A stretch of 64,000 bases of DNA from assembly GCF_014649775.1 (NCBI RefSeq), contig NZ_BMTR01000009.1:1-64000 (forward strand), in the 5' to 3' direction. Below the pieces are notes generated by a model, which saw nothing but the letters and a program-made list of their open reading frames with translations, was not told the DNA's origin and ran no database searches. The position numbers were made by a program, and so were the translations under genes. Source of the DNA: Streptomyces longisporoflavus (lineage in GTDB: Bacteria > Actinomycetota > Actinomycetes > Streptomycetales > Streptomycetaceae). Shown here piece by piece: positions 63,189 through 64,000 of this stretch (position 1 is the stretch's first letter; each line of letters begins with the position of its first letter).

Positions 63189-63719
63189 CTATCGCTCCCT
63201 TCCCCGCGGCGCGGGAGCTGCAACCTCCGCCGCGAGCATTCTGCGCAGGCATCCCAGGCAACGGGAACGCTCGGGCCCCAGACTGCCCTGTGACATTCCC
63301 AACTCGCCTGCGATCTCCCGGTAGGTGAGGTCCTTGGGGGACAGCAGCGCCGCCATGAGACCGGGGCAGCGGCCGGGCAGTCTGCGCACCGCCGCGTAGA
63401 GGGTGCGGTCGCGGTCGGCCCGCAGGGCGCGCTGTTCGGGGTCGGCGTCGGCGTCGTCGGCGGGCTCGGTCGCGTACGCCACTTCCCGCTCCGCCGTACG
63501 CCGGGTCAGGCGCGCCTCGGAGGCGACGGCGGCGCGCAGCCAGGTGGCCGGGTCGGCGGGTGGGTCGGCGGCGTCCATGCGTTCGAGGAGGCGCAGCCAG
63601 ACGGCCTGTTCGAGGTCGCCGGGGTCGGTGCCGGAGCCGTGCGCGGCGGCGGAGGCCTCGGCGGCGAGCAGCGGACGCAGGGCGGGGATGAGGGGATGAG
63701 TCACGCAGGGCCGGGTCAT
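63189..63719 (-). CDS. ECF-like RNA polymerase sigma factor
   Basis: 176 residues. Region 4 is well marked: LTYREIAGELGMSQGSLGPE followed by RSRCLGCLRRML, a helix-turn-helix for the -35 element. Region 2 (DPGDLEQAVWLRLLERMD and TWLRAAVASEARLTRR) is short but recognisable. No anti-sigma gene lies next to it; the downstream neighbour is a GNAT gene. ATG 63719; the target promoters are unknown. Confidence 0.85.
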   Translation of the reverse strand: MTRPCVTHPLIPALRPLLAAEASAAAHGSGTDPGDLEQAVWLRLLERMDAADPPADPATWLRAAVASEARLTRRTAEREVAYATEPADDADADPEQRALRADRDRTLYAAVRRLPGRCPGLMAALLSPKDLTYREIAGELGMSQGSLGPERSRCLGCLRRMLAAEVAAPAPRGRER

Positions 63720-63732
63720 GCAAGGCGTGACG

Positions 63733-63766
63733 CGGCCGCCCCGGCACGAGGTTGCCGGAGCGGCCG
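63733..63766 (-). terminator. Hairpin between the phosphodiesterase gene and the sigma factor
   Basis: CGGCCGCCCCGGCA (63733-63746) and TGCCGGAGCGGCCG (63753-63766) pair with one mismatch over 6 nt, 28 bases after the stop at 63794. Confidence 0.65.
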
Positions 63767-63793
63767 TCTGTCACCCCAACCGGGGCCCGCCGG

Positions 63794-64000
63794 TCAGCCG
63801 TTGACGAAGTCCTCGCGGGCGAGCAGCGCGGTGTCGCAGTTGTCGGAGAAGATCCCGTCGATGCCCGTCTCGAAGTACGCCTTGAAGGCCCCGAAGGCGT
63901 CGCCGTAGGCCGCCGGGTCGGTGCCCTTCCTGAAGTTCGCGGGCAGGAAGGTGTTCTCGTTGCGCATCGTGTAGGGGTGCAGGATCAGGCCCGCCTTGTG
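63794..64000 (-). CDS. Glycerophosphodiester phosphodiesterase, C-terminal 68 residues
   Basis: The gene enters from the right edge. The fragment reads AGLILHPYTMRNENTFLPAN, then FETGIDGIFSDNCDTALLAR and ends EDFVNG. The combination of HPYTxRNE and GIDGIFSDxxD is the end of GlpQ-type secreted phosphodiesterases, which release glycerol 3-phosphate from deacylated phospholipids. Signal peptide and N-terminal catalytic His are outside the window. Confidence 0.85.
   Translation of the reverse strand, partial: HKAGLILHPYTMRNENTFLPANFRKGTDPAAYGDAFGAFKAYFETGIDGIFSDNCDTALLAREDFVNG

Overview
This window is high-GC actinobacterial DNA and almost certainly a Streptomyces chromosome core. Evidence: very strong G/C bias at third codon positions, with long spurious antisense ORFs; many GTG starts; an SsgB sporulation protein; phosphatidylinositol-mannoside genes; and the gene order hisS - PPIase - DUF349 - relA - apt - secF - secD - yajC - ruvBAC - yebC - pdxT - pdxS - pimA - thrS - ssgB. 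From memory this is the order around relA (SCO1513) to ssgB (SCO1541) in S. coelicolor. No phage, transposon, CRISPR array or biosynthetic cluster was seen.

Layout. 1-3.4 kb: end of a VKOR-family gene, a drug-type ABC ATPase, a decayed ABC-2 permease remnant, and a NarL-type two-component pair whose kinase N-terminus looks frameshifted. 3.5-10.5 kb: MBL hydrolase-hisS operon, membrane-anchored cyclophilin, a DUF349 protein, and bifunctional relA. 10.7-17.4 kb, all minus: ruvC-ruvA-ruvB, yajC-secD-secF-apt. 17.5-20 kb: yebC and the PLP synthase pair pdxS-pdxT. 20-23.4 kb: PI/PIM lipid operon (pgsA-acyltransferase-pimA) plus a LemA-like membrane protein. 23.6-31 kb: EF-G paralogue, an unknown membrane protein, HIT protein, K+ channel, thrS. 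31-33.8 kb: an unknown protein co-transcribed with a DUF4365 (nuclease-fold) protein, divergent from a DEDDh exonuclease. 33.8-37.3 kb: two identical tRNA-Val(CAC) genes bracket an SRPBCC gene and an 845-aa membrane protein. 37.4-43.7 kb: TIGR02611 protein, ssgB, CGNR zinc-finger regulator, small membrane proteins, thioredoxin-fold protein, tandem GNAT, pabB-pabC pair. 43.7-44.3 kb: a tRNA operon (Gly, Cys, 3x Val-GAC). 44.3-49 kb: zinc-ribbon protein, phosphotransferase, small proteins, Ser/Thr kinase, TrmH methylase. 49-56.2 kb: cobalamin genes (CbiET-type CobL, a BluB-CobT fusion, CysG-type CobA). 56.3-61 kb: GNAT and a metN-metI-metQ-metQ methionine importer with a long leader holding a Cys/Met-rich short ORF. 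61-64 kb: HAD phosphatase, two small membrane proteins, GNAT, an ECF-like sigma factor and the end of a glycerophosphodiester phosphodiesterase.

Working together: the secD/secF/yajC genes form the accessory protein-export complex; ruvABC resolve Holliday junctions; relA and apt link (p)ppGpp and purine salvage; the cob genes supply lower-ligand synthesis, its activation and ring methylation; and the met operon imports methionine, probably under control of its leader. The most interesting candidates are the met leader peptide (60890-60976), the BluB-CobT fusion with its roughly 790-residue low-complexity extension, and the partly deleted and frameshifted ABC/two-component locus.
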